Below, piece after piece: positions 27,222 to 35,715 of a stretch of 40,132 nt of DNA; the first letter of the stretch is position 1, and the number at the start of each line of letters is the position of its first letter. The position numbers and the translations under genes were made by a program. The DNA lies in assembly GCA_027020915.1 (NCBI GenBank), contig JALUVF010000099.1, positions 1 to 40,132 of the forward strand, given 5' to 3'. The stretch comes from a bacterium. Its GTDB lineage: Bacteria > Thermosulfidibacterota > Thermosulfidibacteria > Thermosulfidibacterales > B14-G1. The notes below the pieces were generated by a model, which did no database searches, was not told the DNA's origin, and worked only from the letters and a program-made list of their open reading frames with translations.

Positions 27222-27885
27222 TCCCGTGGTGGCCATAGACGGGCCAGCGGGCTCGGGAAAGAGTACAGTGGCCCGGGCCCTGGCCCGATCCTTAGGCTGG
27301 ACCTACCTGGACACAGGGGCCATCTATAGGACCCTGGGGTGGCTGGCCCACCAAGAGGGGGTGTCCGTGGACGACGAGGAGGCCCTGGTGAAGCTCTGTG
27401 GCCGCCTCCAGGACCTCTCCTTCAAGTGGGGTGAGGATGGTGTCCTTTTGGTATTCCTGGGGGACCGGGACGTTACCGAGGCCATCAGGGGGGAGGAGGC
27501 GGGACGCTGGGCCTCGGATGTCTCCCGTCATCCCGGGGTTAGAGCGGCCCTTTTAGATCTTCAGCGGTCCTTTGCCAGGAGGGGTCACCTGGTTACCGAG
27601 GGACGGGACACGGGCACAGTGGTCTTCCCCCGGGCCCGCTGGAAGTTCTTTCTCACCGCTTCCCTGGAGGAGCGGGCCCGGCGGCGTCTCAGGGAGATGG
27701 GCATGGAGGAGACTCCCCGAAATCTGGCGGTTGTGATGGAGGCCATGAGAGAGAGGGACCTCCAGGACTCCACCCGCCCCGTGGCCCCCCTGAGGAGGGC
27801 CGAGGATGCCCTGGAGGTGGATACCACGGACCTCTCACCGGATGAAGTGTTGGCCCATATTAAACAAATCGTGGAGGGGGAATGA
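27202..27885 (+). CDS. cmk: cytidylate kinase
   Basis: Phosphorylates CMP and dCMP. 227 residues. P-loop GPAGSGKS at 14-21, YLDTGAIYR, the DVTEAIR segment and the EGRDTGTVVFP block (family form usually GRDIGT) are present. Start is GTG 27202, overlapping the Lon-family gene by 20 bases, with AAGGAAAGG just upstream. Ends 1 base before the ATG of the secreted-protein gene. The common downstream neighbours rpsA or plsC are absent. Confidence 0.94.
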   Translation: MSREATDPVVAIDGPAGSGKSTVARALARSLGWTYLDTGAIYRTLGWLAHQEGVSVDDEEALVKLCGRLQDLSFKWGEDGVLLVFLGDRDVTEAIRGEEAGRWASDVSRHPGVRAALLDLQRSFARRGHLVTEGRDTGTVVFPRARWKFFLTASLEERARRRLREMGMEETPRNLAVVMEAMRERDLQDSTRPVAPLRRAEDALEVDTTDLSPDEVLAHIKQIVEGE

Positions 27886-27886
27886 T

Positions 27887-28384
27887 ATGGTGAAACGGCT
27901 GGGTGTACTGGTACTGGCTCTTTCCTTCGTGACGGGAGTGGCCTGGGGAGGGGTCTCCGGGTACAGGGGCCTGGTGAAGTTCCTGACCGACCTTCCCGGT
28001 TGGGCGGGGGAGAAGCCCGACGGGATGACCATGGACAGCCCCCAGGGGAGAATGATCACCGCCACCAGGAACTACAAGAAGGGGGAGAAGACCTTTTCCC
28101 TGGCCATCTTGGTGGGCGGTTCCGCCACCATGGCCATGGCCCCCATACAGATGGGCATGAGCATGGAGACCCCCGAGGTCCTCATGAAGACCATCTCCTT
28201 TAAGGGGTTCAGGGCTGGTGTGAACTACAACAAGAAAGAGAGGGAAGGGGGCATTGTGGTGCAACTCTCCACTCAGAACCCCCCGGCGGCTCTGGTGGTC
28301 AACTTCCATGCCATGGACTACAGGGATGCCCTGGACCTTCTGGATCACTTCGATGTCAAGGGCATGGCCTCCGCTCTCAAGTGA
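27887..28384 (+). CDS. secreted protein of unknown function
   Basis: 165 residues with a clear signal peptide (MVKRLGVLVLALSFVTGVAWG), probably cut near residue 21, giving a periplasmic protein of about 16 kDa. The mature part begins with a short LVKFLTDLPGW motif and a MTMDSPQGRMITATRNY strand-rich region, and has no cysteine, so no lipobox and no disulfides. I recall similar proteins in anaerobic Gram-negatives but cannot name a family. ATG 27887 has GGAGGGGG 6 bases upstream; the earlier open frame from 27806 is cmk read out of frame. The last 40 bases overlap the convergent transglutaminase-type gene. Confidence 0.75.
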   Translation: MVKRLGVLVLALSFVTGVAWGGVSGYRGLVKFLTDLPGWAGEKPDGMTMDSPQGRMITATRNYKKGEKTFSLAILVGGSATMAMAPIQMGMSMETPEVLMKTISFKGFRAGVNYNKKEREGGIVVQLSTQNPPAALVVNFHAMDYRDALDLLDHFDVKGMASALK

Positions 28385-30243
28385 GGGCCTTTCTTCAGGA
28401 TAATCACCTGGTTCTTCAGGGCCTTCACCGTCAGGTTGAAGAGATCTCTTAGCTGGCCGTAGAGCCTGACGGGTATGAAGGCCCTTTTCAGCTTCAGGAG
28501 GCTGTGAAACTCCACCCTTCCCTCTCCTTTCTTCCACGAAATCCGGAGGGAACCCACCCGGTTTTTGAAACTGTAGTCCTCGGGCAGAAGGTAGATGGTG
28601 TAGCCCTTGGGGATTTCAATAGTCGCCCGGGACTCCTTGGACATCCTGTAGCCCACCACATAGGTATAGCGTCGCTTCTTGGGAGCCACCAGGCCGGCCA
28701 GGCGACCGTAGCTGGGCACGGGGGGATGGAGGATGAGGAGGTGGGCCGTGGGTGTGGCGTAGAGGCGGTCCCTGCCTTTCAGTGTAATGGAGATCTCCTC
28801 GTGGTCCAGGTCCCGATAGGGGGAGAGGCGGTACTCTTCCACGTCGAAGCCCGGGGAGATGGAGGTGGCCAGGCCTTCCACATGGCGCTGGACGGCCTGG
28901 GGGGTGGAGGTGATGAGGAGGTAGCGCTCCATGCCGGCGTAGAGGCCCTTGTAGTAGAACTCCATGGTCCCTGACAGGTCCCCCCGGGGGGAGAGGACAA
29001 AGTGGCCCCTGTAGCCCTCCACGTTCTTCTCGGGGGGGAAGAGGGGGGTCCTGGCCAGGAGGGCCTTGCCGCCCTTCACCACCAGGACCCGCCTGTCCTG
29101 GTCCCCGGCGGGCAGGTCCCCCAGGGGGGTCACCTCGGCGGTGGTGTCCATGAAGAGGGGTCTCCCTTTCACTTCCATGGCGGCGATCTCGTGATTGAAG
29201 GCCGTGGGCCTGGGCACTTCAGGGTCCAGGTTGGCCACCTCCTGGGTGGGGATGAGGACGGGATAGGCCTTCACCCCTATCACCCGGAGCATGGCGATGA
29301 GGAGGGTGGCATGGTCCTTGCAGTCGCCGTAGCGGTTCTCCAGGATCTCCCCGGCCTTGTGGGGCTTGTAGCCGTTGATGCCGAACTCCATGCCCACGTA
29401 GCGGATGTTCTGGGCCACGAAGTCGTAGATACGACGGATGGCCTCCTCTCTGCTTCTGGCACCTCTGGTGATCTCCGCCACGGTCCTTTTCACCCGGTCG
29501 TCGGGCTTCAAGGCCTCTTGGGCCAGGGACTGATACCACCGGGCCACCTGGTCCCATGAGGAGAGAGAGGTGATGGCCACCTTTTTGGCAAGCTCGTCCC
29601 TGGGAGGCATGGAGGGTTCCCCTTCCAGGGCGGGTGCATGGGTCACCTTCCATTTGTAGACTACGTAACCCTTCTCTCTGGTGACCTGGGGTTTCACTCT
29701 CATGTGGTAGGACTTGATCTTCACTTTGCGGCCCACGGGGATCCGGGCCACCATGGAGGATTCCTCCACGGGGTAGCGTTCCTGGAAGTAGTTGGCGGCC
29801 CAGAAGTGGCCCTTCATGTAGGGCTTCACCGTCTTGAGCTGGAATCCGTAATAGATGGTGGCTCCCGGGGTGACTCCGGGCATGGAGATGGTCTGGTACT
29901 TGAGATCGGAGTAGATGGGGGCCTGGGACTCGAAGGGGGGAGAGACAATGTTGTAGGCCTCCTTGGTGGGTTTCAGCTTCTGGCCGTTGGGGAGCCTGGT
30001 ATATGCGTAGAGAACCTTGAGCTTCTGGTGCTTGGTGGAAAAGGGCAGGACCACCTCTCCCTGCTCCTTGACGCCTTTCATGTTCAGGACCTTCACGGCC
30101 CGCTCCTCCTTCCAGATCTGGCGGCCGTCGTTGAAAAAGGTGACTTCCACCCTGTCGTAGAGAACCACCCCACCCTCCCGGCTGGCTCGAGCCAGGGGTG
30201 CCAGTACCAGGATCATCAGGACAGCGGCTAAGACTCTTCTCAT
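28345..30243 (-). CDS. secreted DUF3857/transglutaminase-like protein
   Basis: 632 residues. Signal peptide MRRVLAAVLMILVLAPLARA, then a DUF3857 beta-rich domain (about 25-220), then a transglutaminase-core fold with YGDCKDHATLL (catalytic-type Cys), FNHEIAAM (His) and MDTTAEV (Asp), then a beta-rich C-terminal domain. Periplasmic or surface location; whether it is a peptidase, crosslinker or inactive is unknown. ATG 30243 has GAGGA close upstream. It converges with the secreted-protein gene, overlapping by 40 bases, and diverges from pyk. Confidence 0.87.
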   Translation of the reverse strand: MRRVLAAVLMILVLAPLARASREGGVVLYDRVEVTFFNDGRQIWKEERAVKVLNMKGVKEQGEVVLPFSTKHQKLKVLYAYTRLPNGQKLKPTKEAYNIVSPPFESQAPIYSDLKYQTISMPGVTPGATIYYGFQLKTVKPYMKGHFWAANYFQERYPVEESSMVARIPVGRKVKIKSYHMRVKPQVTREKGYVVYKWKVTHAPALEGEPSMPPRDELAKKVAITSLSSWDQVARWYQSLAQEALKPDDRVKRTVAEITRGARSREEAIRRIYDFVAQNIRYVGMEFGINGYKPHKAGEILENRYGDCKDHATLLIAMLRVIGVKAYPVLIPTQEVANLDPEVPRPTAFNHEIAAMEVKGRPLFMDTTAEVTPLGDLPAGDQDRRVLVVKGGKALLARTPLFPPEKNVEGYRGHFVLSPRGDLSGTMEFYYKGLYAGMERYLLITSTPQAVQRHVEGLATSISPGFDVEEYRLSPYRDLDHEEISITLKGRDRLYATPTAHLLILHPPVPSYGRLAGLVAPKKRRYTYVVGYRMSKESRATIEIPKGYTIYLLPEDYSFKNRVGSLRISWKKGEGRVEFHSLLKLKRAFIPVRLYGQLRDLFNLTVKALKNQVIILKKGPHLRAEAMPLTSK

Positions 30244-30272
30244 CTATCCTCGCTCCTATAGGCTTTTCCCAC

Positions 30273-30302
30273 ACTATGGTCCTCCTGCAGGGGCCAAGTC
30301 AA
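30273..30302 (-). promoter_or_regulatory. promoter for the DUF3857/transglutaminase gene
   Basis: On the minus strand TTGACT (30302-30297), 18-base spacer, CATAGT (30278-30273), 30 bases before the ATG. Confidence 0.45.
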
Positions 30303-30347
30303 ATCCTCTCCCCAAGGAGGATGTAATAAATTTTCCCTAAAATTTAT
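30303..30347. promoter_or_regulatory. two inverted repeats in the divergent pyk region
   Basis: First, ATCCTC (30303-30308) and GAGGAT (30317-30322) around eight bases, touching the -35 box of the minus-strand promoter. Second, ATAAATTTT (30326-30334), CCCT, AAAATTTAT (30339-30347): perfect 9-base arms, strikingly A/T-rich for this genome. Likely protein-binding sites controlling one or both flanking genes. Confidence 0.5.
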
Positions 30348-30418
30348 CTTCTGAGATCCGGGGCTTTCTGATAAAGTAAGAAAAAGAGGTTGTCTCCCTC
30401 AGAGCAAAGGAGGTCTCC

Positions 30419-31843
30419 ATGAGAAAGTTGCCCAAACAGAAGACTCGAATAGTCTGCACAATAGGCCCGGCCTCGGACTCGGTGGAGACCCTCCAGGAAC
30501 TCCTGAAAGCGGGCATGAATGTGGCCAGGCTCAACTTCTCCCATGGGGATTTCACCTACCATGCCACCCTCATTGAAAGGATTCACCTGGCCTCTGGGAG
30601 GGTGGGGATTCCCGTAGCCGTTATGGCCGACCTGCCCGGTCCCAAGATGCGCATCGGCGAGCTAGAGGATGAGCCCGTGGAGCTCCGAAAGGGCCAGAGG
30701 TTCGTTCTCACCGCCAGGAAGGTGAAGGGCAATGAGGAGGTGGTTTCTGTCACCATGGCCGGTCTGCCCAAGGTGGTGAGGAGGGGAGACACCCTGTACC
30801 TGAACGACGGCCTTATCCAGCTGGTGGTGGAGGAGGTGAGGGGCCAGGACATCCACTGCACCGTGGTGATGGGGGGAGAACTTCGCTCCAGGAAAGGCCT
30901 AAACCTTCCGGGAGTGGACTTAGGAACCAAGGCCTTCACCGAGAGGGACCGGGAGTGCCTCGCCTTCGCCCTGGAGCATGGGGTGGACGCTGTAAGCCAG
31001 TCCTTCGTCGGGGATGCTTCCGACGTGGAGGATGTAAGGAGAGCCGCCTCTGTCATGGGGTTCCAGCCCTTCATCATCGCCAAGATAGAGAGAGCTTCCC
31101 TGGTGGACAAGATGGACGAGATTATAGAGGCCGCTGACGGCATCATGGTGGCCCGGGGGGATCTGGGGGTGGAGATGCCTATAGAACGCATCGCCTTGGC
31201 CCAGAAGTCTATCACCAGAAAGGCCCATCGCCGGGGAAAGCCCGTCATTACCGCCACCCAGATGCTGGAGTCTATGGTCAGGAACCCCAGGCCCACCAGA
31301 GCCGAGGCTACGGACGTAGCCAACGCCATCCTTGATGGTACCGACGCTGTCATGCTCTCCGAAGAGTCGGCTACGGGGGAGTATCCCGTGGAGGCCACCC
31401 GCATGCTGGCCCGGATTGCCCGGGCCGTGGAGCCCCACCTGGAGAGGGAGAGGTTCAAAGTGGGCTCGGAGGAAGGAGGCCCTGGTTCCAGAATGGTGAA
31501 TCTCATTGCTGAGAGCCTGGACAGGATAGTAGGGGATCTGGATGTGGCAGCGGTGGTATGCCCTACGGAGAGTGGGGCTACAGCCCGGAACATTACCAGA
31601 TTTCGCCTTCCCTGTTGGATCCTGGCTTTGAGTGGTTCCAGGAAAACCTGCCAGGGTCTCCTCTTCTCTTACGGCGTGTGGCCCATCCTTTTTGAGGAGC
31701 TTCCCTCCCGTCGGGTGGATACGGCCAGGAGGCTGGTTAGGGAGTTTGGCCTGGAAGGAGAAGCGCTACTTCTAACCCAGGGTCCCTCCAGGGACCGTCC
31801 AACGGCGGAGCACGGGCTGGAGATCATAGGGCTTGGATCCTGA
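30419..31843 (+). CDS. pyk: pyruvate kinase
   Basis: Last step of glycolysis, phosphoenolpyruvate plus ADP to pyruvate plus ATP. 474 residues. TRIVCTIGPAS, GMNVARLNFSHG, the KIERASLVDKMDEI block, MVARGDLGVEMP and ATQMLESM are all present, in order, followed by the C-terminal allosteric domain, here without the extra PEP-utiliser domain. ATG 30419 has AAGGAGG 5 bases upstream. No confident promoter; the 22-base dyad lies about 70 bases upstream. glgP follows after 22 bases, linking glycogen breakdown with lower glycolysis. Confidence 0.95.
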   Translation: MRKLPKQKTRIVCTIGPASDSVETLQELLKAGMNVARLNFSHGDFTYHATLIERIHLASGRVGIPVAVMADLPGPKMRIGELEDEPVELRKGQRFVLTARKVKGNEEVVSVTMAGLPKVVRRGDTLYLNDGLIQLVVEEVRGQDIHCTVVMGGELRSRKGLNLPGVDLGTKAFTERDRECLAFALEHGVDAVSQSFVGDASDVEDVRRAASVMGFQPFIIAKIERASLVDKMDEIIEAADGIMVARGDLGVEMPIERIALAQKSITRKAHRRGKPVITATQMLESMVRNPRPTRAEATDVANAILDGTDAVMLSEESATGEYPVEATRMLARIARAVEPHLERERFKVGSEEGGPGSRMVNLIAESLDRIVGDLDVAAVVCPTESGATARNITRFRLPCWILALSGSRKTCQGLLFSYGVWPILFEELPSRRVDTARRLVREFGLEGEALLLTQGPSRDRPTAEHGLEIIGLGS

Positions 31844-31865
31844 GCCCTTGAAAGGAGAAAAGGAG

Positions 31866-34391
31866 ATGGTTGGAAAGGATCAGGAACCGGGCGGAAAAGA
31901 AGGACCTTCTACCTCCAGGGCGGAGGTGAGTGAGCTCAAAAGGGCCTTTGCCTACAATCTTTTCTACCGCCAGGGGAAACCTGTGGAGACGGCCACCCTC
32001 AACGACCTGTACATGGCAGTGGCCTATACTATTAGGGACAGGATGCAGCACCTTTTCATGAACTCCGTGGAGAGCCTCATGGCCAAGAAATTCCGGATTG
32101 TCTGCTACTTGTCTGCTGAGTTCCTCCTGGGCCCCCACCTGGAGAACAACCTGGTGAATCTAGGCCTGTATGAGAAAGTGGAGAGGGCCTTGAGGGAGAC
32201 AGGCCTGGACATGAGGGAGATAGCTGATCAGGAGCCTGAACCTGGCCTTGGGAACGGGGGCCTGGGTCGTCTGGCCGCCTGCTACCTGGATTCCCTCTCC
32301 ACCCTTCAGTTCCCCGCCATAGGTTACGGCATCCGCTACGAGCACGGCATGTTTCACCAGGCCATAGAGGATGGATGGCAGAAGGAACTCAGCGACCAAT
32401 GGCTTCATCTGGGCAACCCCTGGGAGATCAAGAAGCCCGACCTTTCTTACAGCGTGGGTTTCGGGGGCCGTACCCAGGCCTACACCGACGAAATGGGCTG
32501 CTTCAAGATGAGGTGGGTACCCGCCCGCATGGTGAACGCAGTGGCATACGATACTCCTATTCCGGGTTACCGGGTGAACAACGTGAACATCTTGCGTCTC
32601 TGGAGTGCTGAGGCCGTGGACTCCTTCGACTTTGAAGAGTTCAATTTGGGCGACTACTATGGAGCCGTGGAGGAGAAGGTGAAGGCCGAGACCATCTCCA
32701 AGATCCTCTATCCCAACGACGAGCCCTTGGCGGGCAAGCGCCTCCGTCTGGAGCAGCAGTACTTTTTCGTCTCTGCCTCCCTCCAGGATATGATGCGCAT
32801 GCACCTCCTGAAACACCCGGGACTGGAAAACTTCCATGAGTTTTTTGCCCTCCAGCTCAACGACACCCATCCCGCTGTGGCCGTGCCCGAGCTCATGCGC
32901 CTTCTCATGGACGATCACCAGATGGGTTGGGAAGAGGCCTGGGACATCACCACCAGAACCATCTCCTACACCAATCACACCCTCCTCCCCGAGGCTATGG
33001 AGCGGTGGACTCTGGATCTCTTTGGTACCTTGCTGCCCAGGCATCTGGAGATCATTCTGGAGATCAACCGTCGCTTCCTGGAGGAGGTGGAGGCTCGTTT
33101 TCCCGGGGACACGGAGAGGCTACGTCGCATGTCCATCATTGATGAAGGGGGCCCCAGGTTCGTACGCATGAGCCACCTTGCCTGTGTGGGCAGCCACACT
33201 ATCAACGGAGTGGCCCGGCTCCACACCAGACTCCTGAAGAGCCGGACCCTCAAGGACTTCCAGGAGATGTGGCCAGATAAAATCATAAACATCACCAACG
33301 GCGTTACTCCCCGACGATGGATGATGGTGGCCAATCCCAGGCTCAGCCGCCTTATCACCCAGGCCCTGGGGGAGGGATGGGTCACGGATCTCTCCCGACT
33401 CCAGGATCTGGAGAGGCTGGCCGAAGATAAGACCTTCCGGGAGGAGTGGCTAAGGGTTCAGGAGGCCAACAAGGGAGAAATCGGGGCCAGAACCATGGCT
33501 TGGCATAAGCCCGTTGACCCCACCTCCATGTTCGATGTTCAGGTGAAGCGTATCCATGAGTACAAGCGCCAGCATCTCAATGTCCTCCACATCGTCACCC
33601 TCTACAATCGTCTCAAGGCCAATCCCAATCTGGAGGTGACTCCCAGGACCTTTCTCTTTGGGGGCAAGGCGGCTCCCGGCTACTACATGGCCAAGCTCAT
33701 CATCAAACTCATAAACTCGGTGGGCCGGGTGGTGAACGGTGACCCTCAGGTTAGAAAACACATCCAGGTCTTTTTTATCCCCAACTACAACGTGAAGACA
33801 GGCCACCTGGCCTACCCCATGGCCGACCTCTCGGAGCAGATATCCCTGGCTGGCAAGGAGGCTTCTGGTACGGGGAACATGAAGTTTTCCATGAATGGTG
33901 CCCTTACTATAGGCACCCTGGACGGTGCCAACGAGGAGATCAGGGAGGCGGTGGGGGAAGAGAACTTCTTCCTGTTTGGCCTCACCGTGGAAGAGGTGGT
34001 GGCCCTCAGGGCCTCGGGCTACCGACCCATGGACTACTACGAGAGAGACGAGGAGCTGCGGGCAGCCCTGGACCTCATCGCTTCGGGTCACTTCTCTGGG
34101 GGAGACACCCAGCTCTTCCGGCCCTTGGTGGAATCCCTTCTATACCAGGACGAGTATATGCTCTTGGCCGACTATCGTTCCTACGTAGACTGTCAGGACA
34201 GGGCAGCCCGGACCTACAGAGATCAAGATGAGTGGACCAGGATGTCCATCCTCAACACGGCCCGGGTGGGCAGGTTCTCCTCGGACAGGTCCATCCGGGA
34301 GTACTGTCAGCGCGTCTGGAGAGTCTCTCCCGTTCCTGTGGAACTCCAGTGGGAACACATCCCCCAGGAAGGCTTTGTCCTGAAAAGTTAA
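31866..34391 (+). CDS. glgP: glycogen/alpha-glucan phosphorylase
   Basis: Releases glucose 1-phosphate from alpha-1,4-glucans; pyridoxal-phosphate enzyme of family GT35. 841 residues, close to the E. coli form. The cofactor Lys673 is in GTGNMKFSMNGALTIG; EPEPGLGNGGLGRLAACYLDS and KRIHEYKRQ are typical. ATG 31866 is chosen because AAAGGAG sites lie directly upstream; a TTG at 31833 inside pyk would add 11 unconserved residues. Probably co-transcribed with pyk. Confidence 0.95.
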   Translation: MVGKDQEPGGKEGPSTSRAEVSELKRAFAYNLFYRQGKPVETATLNDLYMAVAYTIRDRMQHLFMNSVESLMAKKFRIVCYLSAEFLLGPHLENNLVNLGLYEKVERALRETGLDMREIADQEPEPGLGNGGLGRLAACYLDSLSTLQFPAIGYGIRYEHGMFHQAIEDGWQKELSDQWLHLGNPWEIKKPDLSYSVGFGGRTQAYTDEMGCFKMRWVPARMVNAVAYDTPIPGYRVNNVNILRLWSAEAVDSFDFEEFNLGDYYGAVEEKVKAETISKILYPNDEPLAGKRLRLEQQYFFVSASLQDMMRMHLLKHPGLENFHEFFALQLNDTHPAVAVPELMRLLMDDHQMGWEEAWDITTRTISYTNHTLLPEAMERWTLDLFGTLLPRHLEIILEINRRFLEEVEARFPGDTERLRRMSIIDEGGPRFVRMSHLACVGSHTINGVARLHTRLLKSRTLKDFQEMWPDKIINITNGVTPRRWMMVANPRLSRLITQALGEGWVTDLSRLQDLERLAEDKTFREEWLRVQEANKGEIGARTMAWHKPVDPTSMFDVQVKRIHEYKRQHLNVLHIVTLYNRLKANPNLEVTPRTFLFGGKAAPGYYMAKLIIKLINSVGRVVNGDPQVRKHIQVFFIPNYNVKTGHLAYPMADLSEQISLAGKEASGTGNMKFSMNGALTIGTLDGANEEIREAVGEENFFLFGLTVEEVVALRASGYRPMDYYERDEELRAALDLIASGHFSGGDTQLFRPLVESLLYQDEYMLLADYRSYVDCQDRAARTYRDQDEWTRMSILNTARVGRFSSDRSIREYCQRVWRVSPVPVELQWEHIPQEGFVLKS

Positions 34392-34423
34392 TTGGGGTGA
34401 CGGAGAGGGGATCTTAAAAGTTA

Positions 34424-34443
34424 CTCCGAGTCTCCTCTCGGGG
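34424..34443 (+). terminator. possible weak terminator of pyk-glgP
   Basis: CTCCGAG and CTCGGGG pair (one G-T wobble) around TCTCCT, 33 bases after the glgP stop. The following AACGTTTGTGTG is only moderately T-rich. Confidence 0.35.
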
Positions 34444-34586
34444 AACGTTTGTGTGATTTCAGTTCCAGGGGCGCAGGGAAGAGATCGTGGGTGTCTCCGG
34501 GGAGAGATGGATGGAGGGAAGTGAAGGCCCGGGTGGACCCTGCCCAGCTGGACAGGGTAGCTGGTACACGGGTGAGGAGGGAAAGG

Positions 34587-34598
34587 GGGCACGTGCCC
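34587..34598. promoter_or_regulatory. perfect 12-base palindrome GGGCACGTGCCC
   Basis: Twelve-base perfect palindrome ending 22 bases before the -35 box of the next promoter, a typical place for an activator site. GC-rich sequence raises the chance of such a site occurring by accident. Confidence 0.4.
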
Positions 34599-34620
34599 AT
34601 TCCCCGGCCGCTTCGGGTGA

Positions 34621-34648
34621 TTGACCATGGCCCTCTTCCAGTTTTAAT
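34621..34648 (+). promoter_or_regulatory. promoter for the small secreted helical protein
   Basis: TTGACC (34621-34626, five of six), 16-base spacer, TTTAAT (34643-34648, five of six); 31 bases to the ATG. Confidence 0.6.
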
Positions 34649-34679
34649 TTCTTGGCAACAAAACCAGGAGGTTGGAGAA

Positions 34680-35048
34680 ATGCTCAAAAGAATCCTGGTA
34701 CTCACCCTTGCCATTGTTTCTCTCTCGGCTACCGCCCTTTGGGCCCAGCACGGTGCATGGGAAGGATGCACCCTCAAGGGCATGATGGCGGGATACACGG
34801 ATCAGCAGATGGGTGGGTTCCTCCTCCACGACTCCGCCACCCTGGTGAAGGAAGCCTCCCGAGCCCTTGCCAGGGCCCGCACCCCGGAAGAGAGGAGGAT
34901 CCTCTCCAGCCTCCTCTCCAGGGCTTCTGGAGAAATGGAAGAGATCTCCATCCGCATGAAGGAGAAGAGGCTCTCCCGGAAGGACATAGAAAAGTTCCAC
35001 CAGGATCTGGGCAGGCTCAGGAAACAAATTCAGCGAATATCTAGGTGA
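34680..35048 (+). CDS. small secreted helical protein of unknown function
   Basis: 122 residues: signal peptide MLKRILVLTLAIVSLSATALWAQ with likely cleavage after about residue 22, then a mature helical protein with one cysteine (WEGCTLKGMM), and a Glu/Arg-rich amphipathic C-terminal half that looks like a coiled-coil hairpin. Periplasmic location is likely; not a lipoprotein. ATG 34680 is preceded by GGAGG at 8 bases and GGAG at 2; the longer open frame from 34449 is intergenic. It has its own promoter, so it is not just the tail of the glgP operon. No family recognised. Confidence 0.7.
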   Translation: MLKRILVLTLAIVSLSATALWAQHGAWEGCTLKGMMAGYTDQQMGGFLLHDSATLVKEASRALARARTPEERRILSSLLSRASGEMEEISIRMKEKRLSRKDIEKFHQDLGRLRKQIQRISR

Positions 35049-35106
35049 GAGGACGGGAAAGGTGAAAAGCAGGCCATTTGGGGGCATCATCTCAAAAGAA
35101 TCTTGG

Positions 35107-35583
35107 TTAACTCTCTATTGGCAAAGGGTTCTCCTCCACCAGCCCGTATAGCCCGTCGATTTCCTCCTGCAGTTCAAGGGTGCGGGCCAGGGCCGTGATG
35201 ATGCGACAGTAGGTGCGAATCTCGTCCAGGGTCAGCTACCGATCTCGCCGATCTTTGAGCCACTTGGCAGCCACCTGGTAGCCACCGATGGTGTACTCCC
35301 ACACTTCCAGGGGCCCAGGAGCAAAGTACTGGTTTTTATTGACGTACACCCGTCCCGTCCGAACGTCGTAGAGAAGACCCTCCTTTTTGCTTTTTGCGAC
35401 ACGGTTGTCTCCTCCTCTCTCGAAACGGGCCAGAGGCGGATCTAGTTCCGCTGAACAAAGGAGGTGTAAATTCACCAGCCGCTGGCCCAAATCGGCCAGC
35501 ACAGGGTAAAAACTCTCCTCCCGGGCATCACCGGTCCGAATTATCCCTGTCAGTTTTTTGAGATACTCTTTAAAACAGGTCAT
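35107..35583 (-). pseudogene. remnant of a Type ISP-like restriction-modification enzyme: internal deletion and in-frame TAG
   Basis: From ATG 35583 the first ~30 residues (FKEYLKKLTGIIRTGDAREE, then SFYPVL) match what I know as the start of large N6-adenine methylase / Type ISP restriction proteins. The next residues (GQRLVNLHLL) already belong near the C-terminus, followed by the target-recognition end with GRVYVNKNQYF, EVWEYTIGGYQVAAKWL and KDRRDR. The several hundred residues of helicase and methyltransferase are missing, in frame. A TAG at 35236-35238 then interrupts the protein, and the expected continuation (LTLDEIRTYCRIITAL ... EEIDGLYGLV) runs on in the same frame to a TAA at 35107. 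Two independent lesions make a functional enzyme impossible; a short product of 115 residues could still be made. Homology is from memory, not from a search. Confidence 0.7.
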
Positions 35584-35700
35584 GGTTACCCCATATTCCC
35601 CGCTGTATCAGAGCCTGACACCCGAACCTAGTGGTGAATAAACATAGTGGCATCCAAACAAAAACAAGAATCCGTGAACGGTTAGTCCACAAGAAGAATG

Positions 35701-35715
35701 ATCTGCTATGCAGAT
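35701..35715 (-). terminator. short hairpin at the antitoxin stop codon
   Basis: ATCTGC-TAT-GCAGAT, perfect six-base arms and triloop, overlapping the antitoxin TAG. On the minus strand it is followed by CATTCTTCTT, so a weak intrinsic terminator is possible. Confidence 0.3.

Larger units (their letters stand above)
34392..34679. other. 288-base intergenic region after glgP
   Basis: No gene seen. It holds a stem-loop soon after glgP, a 12-base perfect palindrome at 34587-34598 and a good promoter at 34621-34648 for the small secreted protein. The middle part (34450-34580) shows nothing I can interpret. Confidence 0.5.

Noticed and set aside
25476-27236. 586-codon open frame antisense to the Lon-family gene
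   Set aside because: Mirror frame of a conserved gene, with no motif or start signal of its own.
29219-30274. 351-codon frame starting at a GTG with GGAGGACC upstream, before the transglutaminase-type gene
   Set aside because: The apparent binding site overlaps the predicted promoter's -10 region and the product is the real gene shifted by one frame, without protein-like composition.
34449-34679. N-terminal extension of the small secreted protein
   Set aside because: The 77 extra residues would bury a clear signal peptide and cross a near-consensus promoter; ATG 34680 has its own binding site.
35236-35238. TAG read as pyrrolysine in the restriction-enzyme remnant
   Set aside because: The gene already lacks its catalytic core and no pyl genes or insertion context are visible; simple decay explains it better.
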